Virus record (IMG/VR): IMGVR_UViG_3300010354_000223
Location: 1 to 38,354 of that record
Strand: one strand, 5' to 3'
Length of the DNA: 38,354 bases
DNA from: a virus
Under the pieces are notes generated by a model. The model was given only the letters and a program-made list of their open reading frames with translations, did no database searches and was not told the origin of the DNA. Both the position numbers and the translations under genes were made by a program. This document shows positions 6,441-14,364 of this stretch, in pieces. Every line of letters starts with the position of its first letter. Position 1 is the stretch's first letter.

Positions 6441-6703
6441 AAAAACCGGGAGATCTAGTGAGGCTGTATGTGGGCCCGAATCCGGAAGAGATCCAACCGT
6501 TCTCCTATGCGATATTCGATGATTCGAGAAGGGCATTCGGAGAACAGTACCTTCCAGGCAAACCCATCGGAAAGATGTATTCCGGAGACATGGGATTGGT
6601 ACTCGAGGTGGAGATGGATCACAAGAAACCCATGGTGAAGGTGTTGGTGAATGGGCAGGTTGGATGGTTGGCCCACTACGTTGATCTGGAGGTTGTTGGA
6701 TGA
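6437..6703 (+). CDS. SH3/KOW-like G-D-L-V family protein (88 aa)
   Basis: M-K-K-P-G-D-L-V-R-L-Y start, M-G-L-V-L-E-V-E-M, M-V-K-V-L-V-N-G-Q-V-G-W-L and V-D-L-E-V-V-G end. Closely parallel to the protein at 6186, consistent with tandem duplication. It overlaps both neighbours by 4 nt. Confidence 0.8.
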   Translation: MKKPGDLVRLYVGPNPEEIQPFSYAIFDDSRRAFGEQYLPGKPIGKMYSGDMGLVLEVEMDHKKPMVKVLVNGQVGWLAHYVDLEVVG

Positions 6704-6969
6704 GCGAGATATATACAGATGTGTTACACCCGTCACGAACGACATTTCTGGCCATCTTCGATTCCGAAGGGGACATACAAGATGTGTACTCCACCAACAC
6801 CGTGAGGGACGTTGTGTTTCGCAGGTGTGAGGTGCTGGATGCACAGTTTCCCGATTGTGCACCCCACACTCTTTGGGAGCACGATCGGGGAGAGTGGCAC
6901 AAACTAAAGGAGAGGATCCACTCGGATCACGGTGCGCTGAGACTGGCAACTCCAATTCGAGTGAAGTGA
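6700..6969 (+). CDS. Hypothetical protein (89 aa)
   Basis: The start overlaps the previous stop by 4 nt. The N-terminal half has strand-like segments (T-F-L-A-I-F-D-S-E-G-D-I) and the middle a helix; two Cys residues are present. It lacks the G-D-L-V pattern. Function unknown. A 32-nt gap follows. Confidence 0.62.
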   Translation: MSEIYTDVLHPSRTTFLAIFDSEGDIQDVYSTNTVRDVVFRRCEVLDAQFPDCAPHTLWEHDRGEWHKLKERIHSDHGALRLATPIRVK

Positions 6970-7001
6970 AAATGTTGTCCTTCAGGTGGTATGATTGAAG
7001 C

Positions 7002-7229
7002 GTGCAGATTACGTACTCGAAACAACCTCTTCCACAGCCGAAATGGGTGTACGAACCAGTGTGGATCACCACGTGCTTCCTCGCTAGGCTTGACGGAGAA
7101 AAGATCGTTACGGTCATCGCTCGCAAGAATCACTTTTCAATTACTCGCGCTCCCGAGTGGAAGGTGATAGATGCAGAAGGAGTTCATGTGATTGAAGGTA
7201 TGTTTCGTCTTGAAAGGATCGGACCATGA
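7002..7229 (+). CDS. Hypothetical small beta-rich protein (75 aa)
   Basis: A GTG start at 7002. Segments W-I-T-T-C-F-L-A-R-L-D-G-E-K-I-V-T-V-I and V-I-E-G-M-F-R-L-E-R-I suggest alternating strands. It may be a distant relative of the G-D-L-V family, but the N-terminal signature is missing. It overlaps the next gene by 4 nt. Confidence 0.58.
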   Translation: MQITYSKQPLPQPKWVYEPVWITTCFLARLDGEKIVTVIARKNHFSITRAPEWKVIDAEGVHVIEGMFRLERIGP

Positions 7230-7405
7230 AGCCGGGTACTTTACTTTGCGTGAAAAAAGTATTTGAGAGAAACATAGATCCAGATCGAATCTTTGCACTT
7301 GTCATTCGAAAGCATTCGCGTCAGCGCGTGGACGTTTTGTGGTGCACTCGAGAGATACAAAAGATGTACTTAAGCGAACTCTATAGGTACAAATGCTTGG
7401 CATGA
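7226..7405 (+). CDS. SH3/KOW-like family protein (59 aa)
   Basis: ATG 7226 to TGA 7403-7405. Starts M-K-P-G-T-L-L-C-V-K-K, followed by I-F-A-L-V-I-R and V-D-V-L-W-C, the family strands with G-T-L-L for G-D-L-V. AAGGA lies 8 nt upstream of the ATG. It is short because the C-terminal Gly-Trp and Leu-Glu segments are degenerate. Confidence 0.66.
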   Translation: MKPGTLLCVKKVFERNIDPDRIFALVIRKHSRQRVDVLWCTREIQKMYLSELYRYKCLA

Positions 7406-7704
7406 ATCAAGGGCTGAAGAGGGGAGACCTCGCAGTGTTGAAGTGGCCGCCATGGCAAGCGGACAGGTTCGAACGCATTCGCATAGGTGAATCTCGGAGA
7501 TCTATCACCCTGTGGGATAACCCTGAGATGAAGTACTCCAATGGAAGGTTTCCAAACCGTGCGATCTGGGGTGATCAGGTTGTGCTCGTGTTACAGGTGA
7601 TGAATGTGATCGTAGAACTGGGCGTTTCCAACAGGATGGCCCATGTGTTCGCACCTGAGGGATTCGGCTGGGTTCTCGCTGATAATCTGGGGGTTGTATG
7701 TTAA
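7393..7704 (+). CDS. SH3/KOW-like G-D-L family protein (103 aa)
   Basis: Start could be ATG 7393 (TAGG 5 nt upstream) or ATG 7402 (ATGA overlap with the previous stop). Core: L-K-R-G-D-L-A-V-L-K, then V-V-L-V-L-Q-V-M, M-A-H-V-F-A-P-E-G-F-G-W-V and D-N-L-G-V-V. It has a longer insertion between the first two strands than most members. Confidence 0.74.
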   Translation: MLGMNQGLKRGDLAVLKWPPWQADRFERIRIGESRRSITLWDNPEMKYSNGRFPNRAIWGDQVVLVLQVMNVIVELGVSNRMAHVFAPEGFGWVLADNLGVVC

Positions 7705-7955
7705 ACATTGCTGTGGGGGATCTCGTAGTTCCTCGCAATTGGCCGGACGCTCACATCTCTCTTGACGTGGAGCCCGAGCCCCACACGGAGACTCTCGGCG
7801 AGTTGGTGCCTTGGAGACCTGGTACCGGGCTGGGTATCATCACAGTCGTGTTACCTGTGAAGGAGAACTACCCGGCAAAGTGGGTGAAGGTGTTTTCCCC
7901 CACCGCATCGGGATGGTGCTTCTCTAATGAACTAGTGATCATAGAACATGGCTGA
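7698..7955 (+). CDS. SH3/KOW-like G-D-L-V family protein (85 aa)
   Basis: M-L-N-I-A-V-G-D-L-V-V-P start, G-L-G-I-I-T-V-V, W-V-K-V-F-S-P-T-A-S-G-W-C and N-E-L-V-I-I-E end. It overlaps the previous gene by 7 nt and the next by 8 nt. Confidence 0.78.
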   Translation: MLNIAVGDLVVPRNWPDAHISLDVEPEPHTETLGELVPWRPGTGLGIITVVLPVKENYPAKWVKVFSPTASGWCFSNELVIIEHG

Positions 7956-8154
7956 ACTCAAGAAAGTGGGTGACCTCGTGCGGATGAAGAGAGATCTGAA
8001 AACTGAATCCTACAAGAACGATCTCTTCCTCATCATCGAAATAAAGGAGCGTGATTGGAGCTTCCACTCACACGCCCGCGTGTGGAACATAATGAGGAAC
8101 GAGGAGATGATGTTCTACAGCATGGATTTAGAATTATTGGAGAGGAGAAAGTAA
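7948..8154 (+). CDS. SH3/KOW-like G-D-L-V family protein (68 aa)
   Basis: M-A-E-L-K-K-V-G-D-L-V-R-M start, F-L-I-I-E-I-K, H-A-R-V-W-N-I and M-D-L-E-L-L-E end. It is the last member before the DNA repair genes; its stop is 1 nt before the glycosylase ATG, and its 3' end supplies that gene's ribosome site. Confidence 0.76.
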   Translation: MAELKKVGDLVRMKRDLKTESYKNDLFLIIEIKERDWSFHSHARVWNIMRNEEMMFYSMDLELLERRK

Positions 8155-8155
8155 C

Positions 8156-9007
8156 ATGCCCGAAGGACCAGAACTAGCATATAGCAGAGATCGTTTGAAG
8201 AAGCTAATTGAGGGACGGAACCTACTCGAGGTAACACCGGGTATCTCCGGTCGGTATGCAAAGAAGCTACCAGAGGGATACTTGGAGTTCAACAAGCTCG
8301 TGGAGGCATCACTTGTCAAGGTGGATGAGATCGGAACCCGCGGCAAGTTCATGTGGTGGAGGTTGCAAGTTCCGGGTGATCCTGAGTATTGGTTCATGCA
8401 CTGCACCTATGGCATGAGCGGCGCGTGGCAAACGAAGCCCACGAAGCACTCAGCTTTCATGGTCGGTTACGGTACCCACAAGATCACTCGTGATGGTGGG
8501 TTCCTGTATTTCAACGATGCGCGTCACTTCGGAACCATCAAGTTCTTGCGCGGTGGAGCACTACATCGGAAGAAGCTGGAGAGCCTCGGTCCGTGTATCC
8601 TGGGTGGGCAGCTAACTCCAGAAATATTCGCGGAAAAGATGCTTAGAAAACCTGCCCTGCCAATATGTGAGGCCATGATGGATCAGGCAGGTGTATCTGG
8701 CATCGGCAACTATCTGAGGGCCGAAATCTTATATGACTGCAGAGTAGATCCCTGGCGGAATGTAACAGATATCACGAGCGAAGAGTACGTGAAGTTGTGT
8801 AAAGCAACGGTGAGGATCGCGGAGGCATCCTACAAGTCTCAGGGAGCAACAATCTCTACATATCGCACGGTTGATGATTCGAAGGGAACTACACAATTCG
8901 ATTTCGAAGCATACGGGCGAAAGGAGTGTCCATTGGGTCACGAGATCACGCGGAAACAGGATGGCAACGGGCGGATGATGCACTGGTGCACGAGGTGCCA
9001 AACGTGA
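8156..9007 (+). CDS. Formamidopyrimidine-DNA glycosylase / endonuclease VIII family
   Basis: 283 aa, normal length for Fpg/Nei. The protein starts M-P-E-G-P-E, so Pro2 is the Schiff-base nucleophile and Glu3 the catalytic acid. T-R-G-K (residues 61-64) gives the conserved lysine. The H2TH region is at about 174-200 (A-G-V-S-G-I-G-N-Y-L-R-A-E-I-L). The C-terminal finger is C258, H262, C278, C281, where usual Fpg enzymes have four Cys. The enzyme removes oxidised bases and nicks the DNA. A strong ribosome site (GGAGAGGAG) precedes ATG 8156. The stop overlaps the SET gene start by 4 nt. Confidence 0.93.
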   Translation: MPEGPELAYSRDRLKKLIEGRNLLEVTPGISGRYAKKLPEGYLEFNKLVEASLVKVDEIGTRGKFMWWRLQVPGDPEYWFMHCTYGMSGAWQTKPTKHSAFMVGYGTHKITRDGGFLYFNDARHFGTIKFLRGGALHRKKLESLGPCILGGQLTPEIFAEKMLRKPALPICEAMMDQAGVSGIGNYLRAEILYDCRVDPWRNVTDITSEEYVKLCKATVRIAEASYKSQGATISTYRTVDDSKGTTQFDFEAYGRKECPLGHEITRKQDGNGRMMHWCTRCQT

Positions 9008-9261
9008 TCGAAGTACGAAAGAGCAGGATCCATGGGTACGGTGTGTTTGCAACTTCAGACATTCCGTATGGAACTGTTCTGCCTGATGCACATCATCCGT
9101 GGGTTCGCGGCTGGTGGCGGTATCGCGGTTTTAACCGTTCTTGCAATCCCAATGCAATCATACAAGACGATGTTAGAGCTGTTCGCCGCATCCGCGGCGG
9201 TGAAGAGATAACGCTTGGCTACGTTGTCGACGTGTGTATGTGTCCAACTTGTCAGAAGTGA
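9004..9261 (+). CDS. Minimal SET-domain protein (85 aa)
   Basis: I chose GTG 9004, which overlaps the glycosylase stop (GTGA), with CGAGG about 8 nt upstream. The product begins with the SET opening motif (I-H-G-Y-G-V-F-A, residues 9-16). It then has the cofactor/active-site motif N-R-S-C-N-P-N-A (N-H-S-C-x-P-N in most SETs) and G-E-E-I-T-L-G-Y, and ends in a post-SET-like C-M-C-P-T-C. SET proteins transfer methyl groups from S-adenosylmethionine to lysines. At 85 aa it lacks most of the variable SET-I insert. The substrate is unknown; a virion or host DNA-binding protein is possible. Confidence 0.85.
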   Translation: MIEVRKSRIHGYGVFATSDIPYGTVLPDAHHPWVRGWWRYRGFNRSCNPNAIIQDDVRAVRRIRGGEEITLGYVVDVCMCPTCQK

Positions 9262-9290
9262 GAAACATTTCACTGCGTTTGTTGTAAAGT
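9262..9290 (+). promoter_or_regulatory. Possible promoter for the AAA+ gene
   Basis: GAAACA at 9262-9267, 17 nt, TAAAGT at 9285-9290, 7 nt to ATG 9298. The -35 match is weak, but the spacing is that of the leaderless promoters and no Shine-Dalgarno is present before the ATG. Confidence 0.4.
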
Positions 9291-9297
9291 TCACCAA

Positions 9298-10689
9298 ATG
9301 GGTAAGAAACAGGATGAACAGGTGATGATCGAGCGAAATCCTCTGGAGCTTGCACACGACTTCTTCAATTTGGGGAAAGTGAAGAAGCTCGTGAGATTGG
9401 GATCCGATGTGTTCGCGGCAGCATCTCCCTACATCGAGAAGCCCACACCGTTGAATGCAGCTAGGGCGGCTTTCCTCATTGGTAAATTAATAGTGGACGA
9501 TCTTGAAGTGTGGCCTGAAGATTATTTCGATGACTCCTGGGAATCTCCGTGGCCGGAAGATTTCACCCGTATCATCCTCAAGGCGCTGAAGGGAAAGCCT
9601 ATGCAGGTGATCAAAACTTCTGATGAGGCGATGCTCATCCATGTTCACCACTTCAAGGGACTCAAGTTTGGTTATGTAGCAAACAAACGTCACGAGTATG
9701 TACCTGAGGTGTTCGTGCAGGTGAATCGCCTCGAAGAATCGAAGGAAGTAATTAAGGCAGAGCTGTGGAGACTCATGAAGAACGACAACATTGTTCTTCG
9801 ACAGACGAAGGTAAAGAGCTCGACAGCAGAGGCGTTCAACTCTATCTCGCTAGAGATCGATGATGCCTTTCGACCGATGCCCTCGAAGCGAGCGAACGAG
9901 TACTCCAGATACCTTCGTAAGTGCATTGATGCAGGTGTCGCTCGTTCTGTAATGCTCTATGGCCCACCCGGCACAGGTAAGAGCACGATGGCGCGCACCA
10001 TCGTAGAGAACCTCGGGATGAAATCCTTCCGTATCCGCGTTGAAGACATCGCTCACATCGAAACGAGCGCAGTGTTCGAAGCTATCTCTATCTTTGAGCC
10101 TGATGCTGTGATATTGGATGATTTCGATCGTTCGGGCATGCAGGCAAAGCTCCTCGAGACCCTAGAATTCTTTCAGCAACATGTGAAGCTCGTGATTGCA
10201 ACAGTGAACAACAAGAATGATCTAGATGAGGCCATTCTTCGTCCAGGGAGATTTGATGAGCTATTGCAGATCAAACAGATGGATGACGATGTTGTGCGAG
10301 CAGTACTTGGAAATGAACATGCTTTCGCATACGAAACTGTGAAGGATTGGCCCATTGCATTCATTCAAGAATACGTGAAGAGATTGCGGTTTATGAATCC
10401 TGAAGAAGCAGCCGCTTCGGTAAAAGAACTCGCTCAGCGCGTGAAACGATTGAAGAAGTACGATGACGAGGAAGAATCAGCTTTCGACAAGCTCGCGGGT
10501 GATGACAAGGGATCAGTTGAAATTCTTCCTGTTTCCGGGAGCTCGCGAGGAAGAAAGCGTAGCATTCTTCCCAAAGACGGGATCACTTTCGTATCAGGTG
10601 ACAGCTTTGAAGACGCCATCAAGAAGGCGCTTCGCAAGAGACACAGATCTTCTGGTTCTAAGAAGCTTTCTAAACTACTCAAGGGTTGA
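9298..10689 (+). CDS. AAA+ ATPase, BCS1/FtsH-like
   Basis: 463 aa. Residues 1-200 are a unique N-terminal region rich in charged and aromatic residues. The AAA+ core follows: Walker A G-P-P-G-T-G-K-S-T at 222-230, Walker B V-I-L-D-D-F-D at 271-277, sensor 1 around A-T-V-N-N at 301-305, and arginine-finger motif R-P-G-R-F-D-E at 315-321. A C-terminal helical lid and a basic, Ser-rich tail (about 390-463) close the protein. There is no protease domain, so it is probably a remodelling ATPase that unfolds or moves a protein or DNA substrate. It lies between repair genes; whether it acts with them is not shown. Confidence 0.87.
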   Translation: MGKKQDEQVMIERNPLELAHDFFNLGKVKKLVRLGSDVFAAASPYIEKPTPLNAARAAFLIGKLIVDDLEVWPEDYFDDSWESPWPEDFTRIILKALKGKPMQVIKTSDEAMLIHVHHFKGLKFGYVANKRHEYVPEVFVQVNRLEESKEVIKAELWRLMKNDNIVLRQTKVKSSTAEAFNSISLEIDDAFRPMPSKRANEYSRYLRKCIDAGVARSVMLYGPPGTGKSTMARTIVENLGMKSFRIRVEDIAHIETSAVFEAISIFEPDAVILDDFDRSGMQAKLLETLEFFQQHVKLVIATVNNKNDLDEAILRPGRFDELLQIKQMDDDVVRAVLGNEHAFAYETVKDWPIAFIQEYVKRLRFMNPEEAAASVKELAQRVKRLKKYDDEEESAFDKLAGDDKGSVEILPVSGSSRGRKRSILPKDGITFVSGDSFEDAIKKALRKRHRSSGSKKLSKLLKG

Positions 10690-10718
10690 TGCAAAGTAAG
10701 TTACACCTGTAATAAGGT
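10690..10718 (+). promoter_or_regulatory. Promoter, leaderless type, for UvdE
   Basis: TGCAAA at 10690-10695, followed by GT, a 17-nt spacer in all, TAAGGT at 10713-10718, then 7 nt to ATG 10726. This is the consensus of the 33-36 kb promoters, and it argues against the upstream GTG 10717, which lies within the -10 box. Confidence 0.75.
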
Positions 10719-10725
10719 GTGTATC

Positions 10726-11658
10726 ATGCTAGGTATCTGCTGTCACTTCCTTAGAGAAGAAACCAAACCGCGCTCTGGTGAGAAGATCTACGTTAATGCC
10801 ATGGAGGAACGCACGCTCCAGTTGGGTAGGTATCGGAGCGGCAAGTACACTCCCGAGATGATCAAGGGTACTTACGTGAACAACGTGAAGAACCTCGCCA
10901 CAATGCTCCCTAAGATTCGCAAGTCTGGTGCGAGGCTCTTTCGCATCTCCTCCGCTATGTTCCCTCTTGCCGATCAGGTCGATCGCGAGCTGTGGGACAA
11001 TGACGAAGTAAAGAAGTGGCTCAAGGTTGCCGGTGAATACGTGCTCGCCAATGACATGCGTGTTACCACACATCCAGGTCAGTTCTGTGTGCTCTCTTCT
11101 GATTCTGATTCCGTGGTGGAGAAGGCTTTCGTGGAACTGGGCATCCACGGCTGGTTGTTCGATGAGATGGGACTGGATCACTCCGCCAAGTGGGCCATCA
11201 ACATCCACGGCGGCAAGGGTGACCGATCTTCGAGGCTCATCGAACAGATCAAGTCTCTGCCGGATAACGTGCGGAAGCGACTCACACTCGAAAATGACGA
11301 AAACAGCTATTCTGTGATCGATCTACTGGCAGTGTATCAACAAACGGGTGTTCCTGTAGTGTTCGATTCTCATCACCACACTTTCAATGATGGTGAACTT
11401 TCGATGCGTGATGCACACGATCTGACAATTCAAACGTGGTCCAACGGCATCAGACCTCTCCAGCACATCAGCAACACTGAGCCCTCTCTTGCTAGCGGAT
11501 CTAAAACAGATCGTCGCAAGCACAGTGATATGATTCACTATGTACCTGAACCTCAACTACAGGCGCTTCGTGATGATACTATCGATGTTGAAGTCGAAGC
11601 CAAACAAAAGAACCTTGCTGTGACCAAAATGGCTACAGATTTCTCAATTCCAATCTGA
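10726..11658 (+). CDS. uvsE: UV-damage endonuclease UvdE/UvsE
   Basis: 310 aa. It has the TIM-barrel metal-binding motifs of UVDE: T-H-P-G-Q-F (about 115-120), N-I-H-G-G-K, L-E-N-D-E, F-D-S-H-H-H, H-I-S-N, H-S-D-M-I and a final V-E-V-E-A-K-Q-K-N. The enzyme nicks DNA 5' of UV photoproducts to start excision repair. With the Fpg-type glycosylase it gives the phage two damage-entry enzymes within 3.5 kb. The promoter position fixes ATG 10726 as the start. Phage copies of this family are known. Confidence 0.93.
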   Translation: MLGICCHFLREETKPRSGEKIYVNAMEERTLQLGRYRSGKYTPEMIKGTYVNNVKNLATMLPKIRKSGARLFRISSAMFPLADQVDRELWDNDEVKKWLKVAGEYVLANDMRVTTHPGQFCVLSSDSDSVVEKAFVELGIHGWLFDEMGLDHSAKWAINIHGGKGDRSSRLIEQIKSLPDNVRKRLTLENDENSYSVIDLLAVYQQTGVPVVFDSHHHTFNDGELSMRDAHDLTIQTWSNGIRPLQHISNTEPSLASGSKTDRRKHSDMIHYVPEPQLQALRDDTIDVEVEAKQKNLAVTKMATDFSIPI

Positions 11659-11728
11659 AGATAAGGAAATTTCCAACTAAAAATTTTCATAACAACTCGT
11701 GTGATTCATAGTTATAATCATATGAATC

Positions 11729-12022
11729 ATGAAACACGAGTACAGCATGGCAACCCGAAGCCCACAAGGGCCAGTTAAGAAACCAGGGGAAGTTTGTACC
11801 GATTTTCAGCTTCATAAATCTCAAATTCCTACACCCGACAGAAGAAATCTGTTTGACTACACAGAGTTCAGGCTTAGCAGATATATCACTCAGCTAACTG
11901 ATGATCAACAGAAGACTACTCTCACAGACATACTCGCGAAATACAAGAAAGGTCTTGTCGCGATAGCATGGAAAGGTGGGAAACCTGTGTGGATTTCAAT
12001 TACTAAAGAGTCGAAAGGTTAA
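11729..12022 (+). CDS. Hypothetical protein (97 aa)
   Basis: Translation may start at ATG 11729 or at ATG 11747 (M-A-T-R-S-P-Q-G). TATAAT at 11713-11718 is a good -10 box. The product is Pro-rich at first, then helical (F-R-L-S-R-Y-I-T-Q-L), and ends with strand-like G-L-V-A-I-A-W-K-G-G-K-P-V-W-I-S-I. No family recognised. It lies just ahead of groEL but does not look like GroES. Confidence 0.62.
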   Translation: MKHEYSMATRSPQGPVKKPGEVCTDFQLHKSQIPTPDRRNLFDYTEFRLSRYITQLTDDQQKTTLTDILAKYKKGLVAIAWKGGKPVWISITKESKG

Positions 12023-12055
12023 ACTTTATCCTCGTCCTGAAGTAGATTATTCAAC

Positions 12056-13663
12056 ATGCAAGATAATGGAAATGTTGAATATACAAAAGTGATTTTTTCT
12101 AGTGAGGCACGCAAGTCTCTTTTCAAAGGTCTCGAGGTGGTAGCAGAAGCTGTGAGCTGCACGCTTGGTCCGAAGGGAAAAACTGTTTTAATTCAACAGA
12201 ATGATCAACCGCCTATTGTTACAAAAGACGGTGTCACAGTAAGCAAATCGATTAATTTGGTTCCACCTGTCGAAAGAATGGGCGCACAGCTCATAAGGGA
12301 GGCAGCCTCTCAGACAAATGATATTGCAGGGGATGGGACTACTACTTCCACAGTCCTGACTTATGCAATGGTGAAGGAAGGACTTAAGCTTCTTGAAGCG
12401 GGTTTTTCCGCAAAAGAGCTATGTGAAGGAATTGAATCAGGCTCCAAGACTGTTATAGAACTTTTGAAGGAATCTTCTCGGCAGCTCACGACGTCAGAAG
12501 AGATTGCTCAGATTGCCACAATATCGGCAAATGGTGATAGAAAAATTGGTGAGTTAATAGCTGAGGCGATGGACAAAGTAGGACACGACGGTATCATTAC
12601 TGTCGAAGATGCAAAGGGAATGAATACTTCTCTTGAGCTAGTAGAAGGCATGCAGATCGATCGAGGCTACCTTTCTCCTTACTTTGTAACATCTTCTGAG
12701 AAGATGCATGCGTCCTACTCTGATGCAAAGGTGCTTCTCATAGAGAACAAGCTCTCAACTATGAGAGATCTCATTCCCCTCCTAGAGAAGGTGATGCAGG
12801 CTCGGACGCCGCTTCTTGTCATCGCGGAAGAAGTAGAAGGTGAAGCGCTTCAAGGTCTTGTTGTCAACAAGCTCAACGCAAACTTGCCTGTTGTTGCAAT
12901 CAAATCACCCGGATACGGACAGCACAAAGAAGAGCTTCTTCGAGATATTGCTGTGCTTACGGGCGGTAAAGTTGTTTCAGCTTCAACAGGCGTCAAGCTG
13001 TCTGACATGAAGCTATCAGACCTTGGCTCTCTCAAGAAAGTCGTGGTAGATTCTAAAAGCACAACGCTTGTTGCTCAACCAGCGACAAAAGAAGCAACAG
13101 AAAATCATGTCGCTGAGCTGAAGTCTCAAATGCAAGACATAACCCTTACCCCAGATGAAATGACAAAACTTCGGGTTAGAATTGCTAAGCTTGCGAGCGG
13201 AGTTGCGCTTATTAAGGTCGGCGGCGCTACAGAACAAGAGATGATTGAGAGAAAGTACAGAATCGAAGATGCTCTTCATGCTACAAGAGCTGCAGTTGAA
13301 GAAGGGATCGTTCCAGGTGGCGGGATGGCTCTCTTTAACGTATGGAATTCTCTTACACAGAATGGCAAGATCACAGAAGTTCCACCGGGTGAACGGATTG
13401 TATTAGAAGCCTGTCTGGCTCCCATTAAGAGAATCTCTGAAAATGCAGGCCAAAGCAAGGATGTTATATTAAACGAATTAAAAAAGCTGAAGGCAGAGAA
13501 CAAGGATCTTGGATATAATGCTGCATCAGGAGAATACGTCGACATGGTTTCGCAGGGCGTTATAGATCCTGTCAAGGTAACAAGAACTGCAATGAAAAAT
13601 GCAGCATCAGTAGCTACGACATTTCTTTCTCTAGACGCAGTTATAGTTGAAGACAAAAACTAA
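12056..13663 (+). CDS. groEL: Chaperonin GroEL, phage-encoded
   Basis: 535 aa, full length. The ATPase motifs are intact: L-G-P-K-G-K near residue 30, D-G-V-T-V-S-K, and A-G-D-G-T-T-T with the catalytic Asp. The hallmark A-L-H-A-T-R-A-A-V-E-E-G is followed by G-G-G. The C-terminus ends E-D-K-N and lacks the Gly-Gly-Met tail of host GroEL. It should form a ring that folds proteins, presumably phage structural proteins, using a host or distant phage co-chaperonin since no groES is in the window. TAGATT at 12043-12048 lies 7 nt before the ATG, and there is no clear ribosome site. Confidence 0.97.
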   Translation: MQDNGNVEYTKVIFSSEARKSLFKGLEVVAEAVSCTLGPKGKTVLIQQNDQPPIVTKDGVTVSKSINLVPPVERMGAQLIREAASQTNDIAGDGTTTSTVLTYAMVKEGLKLLEAGFSAKELCEGIESGSKTVIELLKESSRQLTTSEEIAQIATISANGDRKIGELIAEAMDKVGHDGIITVEDAKGMNTSLELVEGMQIDRGYLSPYFVTSSEKMHASYSDAKVLLIENKLSTMRDLIPLLEKVMQARTPLLVIAEEVEGEALQGLVVNKLNANLPVVAIKSPGYGQHKEELLRDIAVLTGGKVVSASTGVKLSDMKLSDLGSLKKVVVDSKSTTLVAQPATKEATENHVAELKSQMQDITLTPDEMTKLRVRIAKLASGVALIKVGGATEQEMIERKYRIEDALHATRAAVEEGIVPGGGMALFNVWNSLTQNGKITEVPPGERIVLEACLAPIKRISENAGQSKDVILNELKKLKAENKDLGYNAASGEYVDMVSQGVIDPVKVTRTAMKNAASVATTFLSLDAVIVEDKN

Positions 13664-13673
13664 TACATATTGT

Positions 13674-13901
13674 ATGAAGAGAGGTTCGCTAGTTGTCACA
13701 AGGAACAGATGGAGCTTAAAATCTCTCTCGATAGGAATTATTGTTGACAAAATTGACAACCCAGATGCAGACAACATCTGGGTTGTCATGTGGTCGGGAA
13801 AAGAATTTCCAACTTTTCAGGAGCACTTGGAAGATTCTCTTATTGAAATTTCTGAGGAGAACCTAGAAAAAATAGGGCAAAGAGGATGCATATCAACGTA
13901 G
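13674..13901 (+). CDS. SH3/KOW-like family protein (75 aa)
   Basis: ATG 13674 gives M-K-R-G-S-L-V-V-T-R, the family start with Ser for Asp. S-I-G-I-I-V-D-K-I, W-V-V-M-W-S-G-K-E and S-L-I-E-I-S follow. An in-frame start at 13647 lies inside groEL and is unlikely. It overlaps the next gene by 16 nt. Confidence 0.74.
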   Translation: MKRGSLVVTRNRWSLKSLSIGIIVDKIDNPDADNIWVVMWSGKEFPTFQEHLEDSLIEISEENLEKIGQRGCIST

Positions 13902-14131
13902 GCGATTTAGTTCAGTGTAGCAGGCTAAAAGGCCCAAAAGTAGGACTAGTAGTGGATAAAAAACTACCGAACGATGGCCTTGTTGCTTCAATGCACGTAA
14001 GACACATGTTGAACAGTTACGCAAACATATATTATGTTTACTTCTCAGGAGAGGGGAAATTAGGACCTTTCTACGAAACAGATCTTAAACTTCAGCAGTC
14101 TTTTCAGATGGGTGAAAGCATCGAAGAGTGA
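13886..14131 (+). CDS. SH3/KOW-like G-D-L-V family protein (81 aa)
   Basis: M-H-I-N-V-G-D-L-V-Q-C start, P-K-V-G-L-V-V-D-K and I-Y-Y-V-Y-F-S-G-E-G-K, with T-D-L-K-L near the end. AGAGG lies 4 nt upstream of the ATG. It converges with the minus-strand family gene at 14104, overlapping it by 28 nt. Confidence 0.75.
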   Translation: MHINVGDLVQCSRLKGPKVGLVVDKKLPNDGLVASMHVRHMLNSYANIYYVYFSGEGKLGPFYETDLKLQQSFQMGESIEE

Positions 14132-14319
14132 ATCTTTAGGAGAGCATCTATGTTGGAAAACAGAACGACGTAGCTTTCCCCGAAAGAACAAAGTATTATT
14201 CCGGTATCTCCTGGTTTGACAGTGTGCCAAGAAACATGACCGCTCTCGTCTTCTTTTGCACTGGGTGCACGGTATTCCGACCACCAGACAAATTTAACCA
14301 GAGAGCCAACAGATAACAT
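14104..14319 (-). CDS. SH3/KOW-like family protein, minus strand (71 aa)
   Basis: M-L-S-V-G-S-L-V-K-F-V start, then V-K-P-G-D-T-G-I-I-L-C and S-Y-V-V-L-F-S-N-I, ending in a short helix. These line up with the plus-strand paralogues, so I prefer this frame over the overlapping frame at 14060-14284. TAATTA sits 6 nt before its ATG. Confidence 0.68.
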   Translation of the reverse strand: MLSVGSLVKFVWWSEYRAPSAKEDESGHVSWHTVKPGDTGIILCSFGESYVVLFSNIDALLKIHSSMLSPI

Positions 14320-14364
14320 GAATTTTAATTATTCGATTTTCTTCAAGACTCCCATGAGGCATGT

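Noticed and set aside
6132-7126. Long minus-strand open frames across 6.1-7.1 kb
   Set aside because: The plus strand carries overlapping family genes with recognisable signatures; the antisense products are His/Arg/Pro-rich with no pattern.
11729-12022. GroES co-chaperonin upstream of groEL
   Set aside because: Size is similar, but no GroES motifs such as the mobile loop or conserved Gly residues are visible.
14060-14284. 74-aa minus-strand frame
   Set aside because: The overlapping frame at 14104-14319 matches the small-barrel family.
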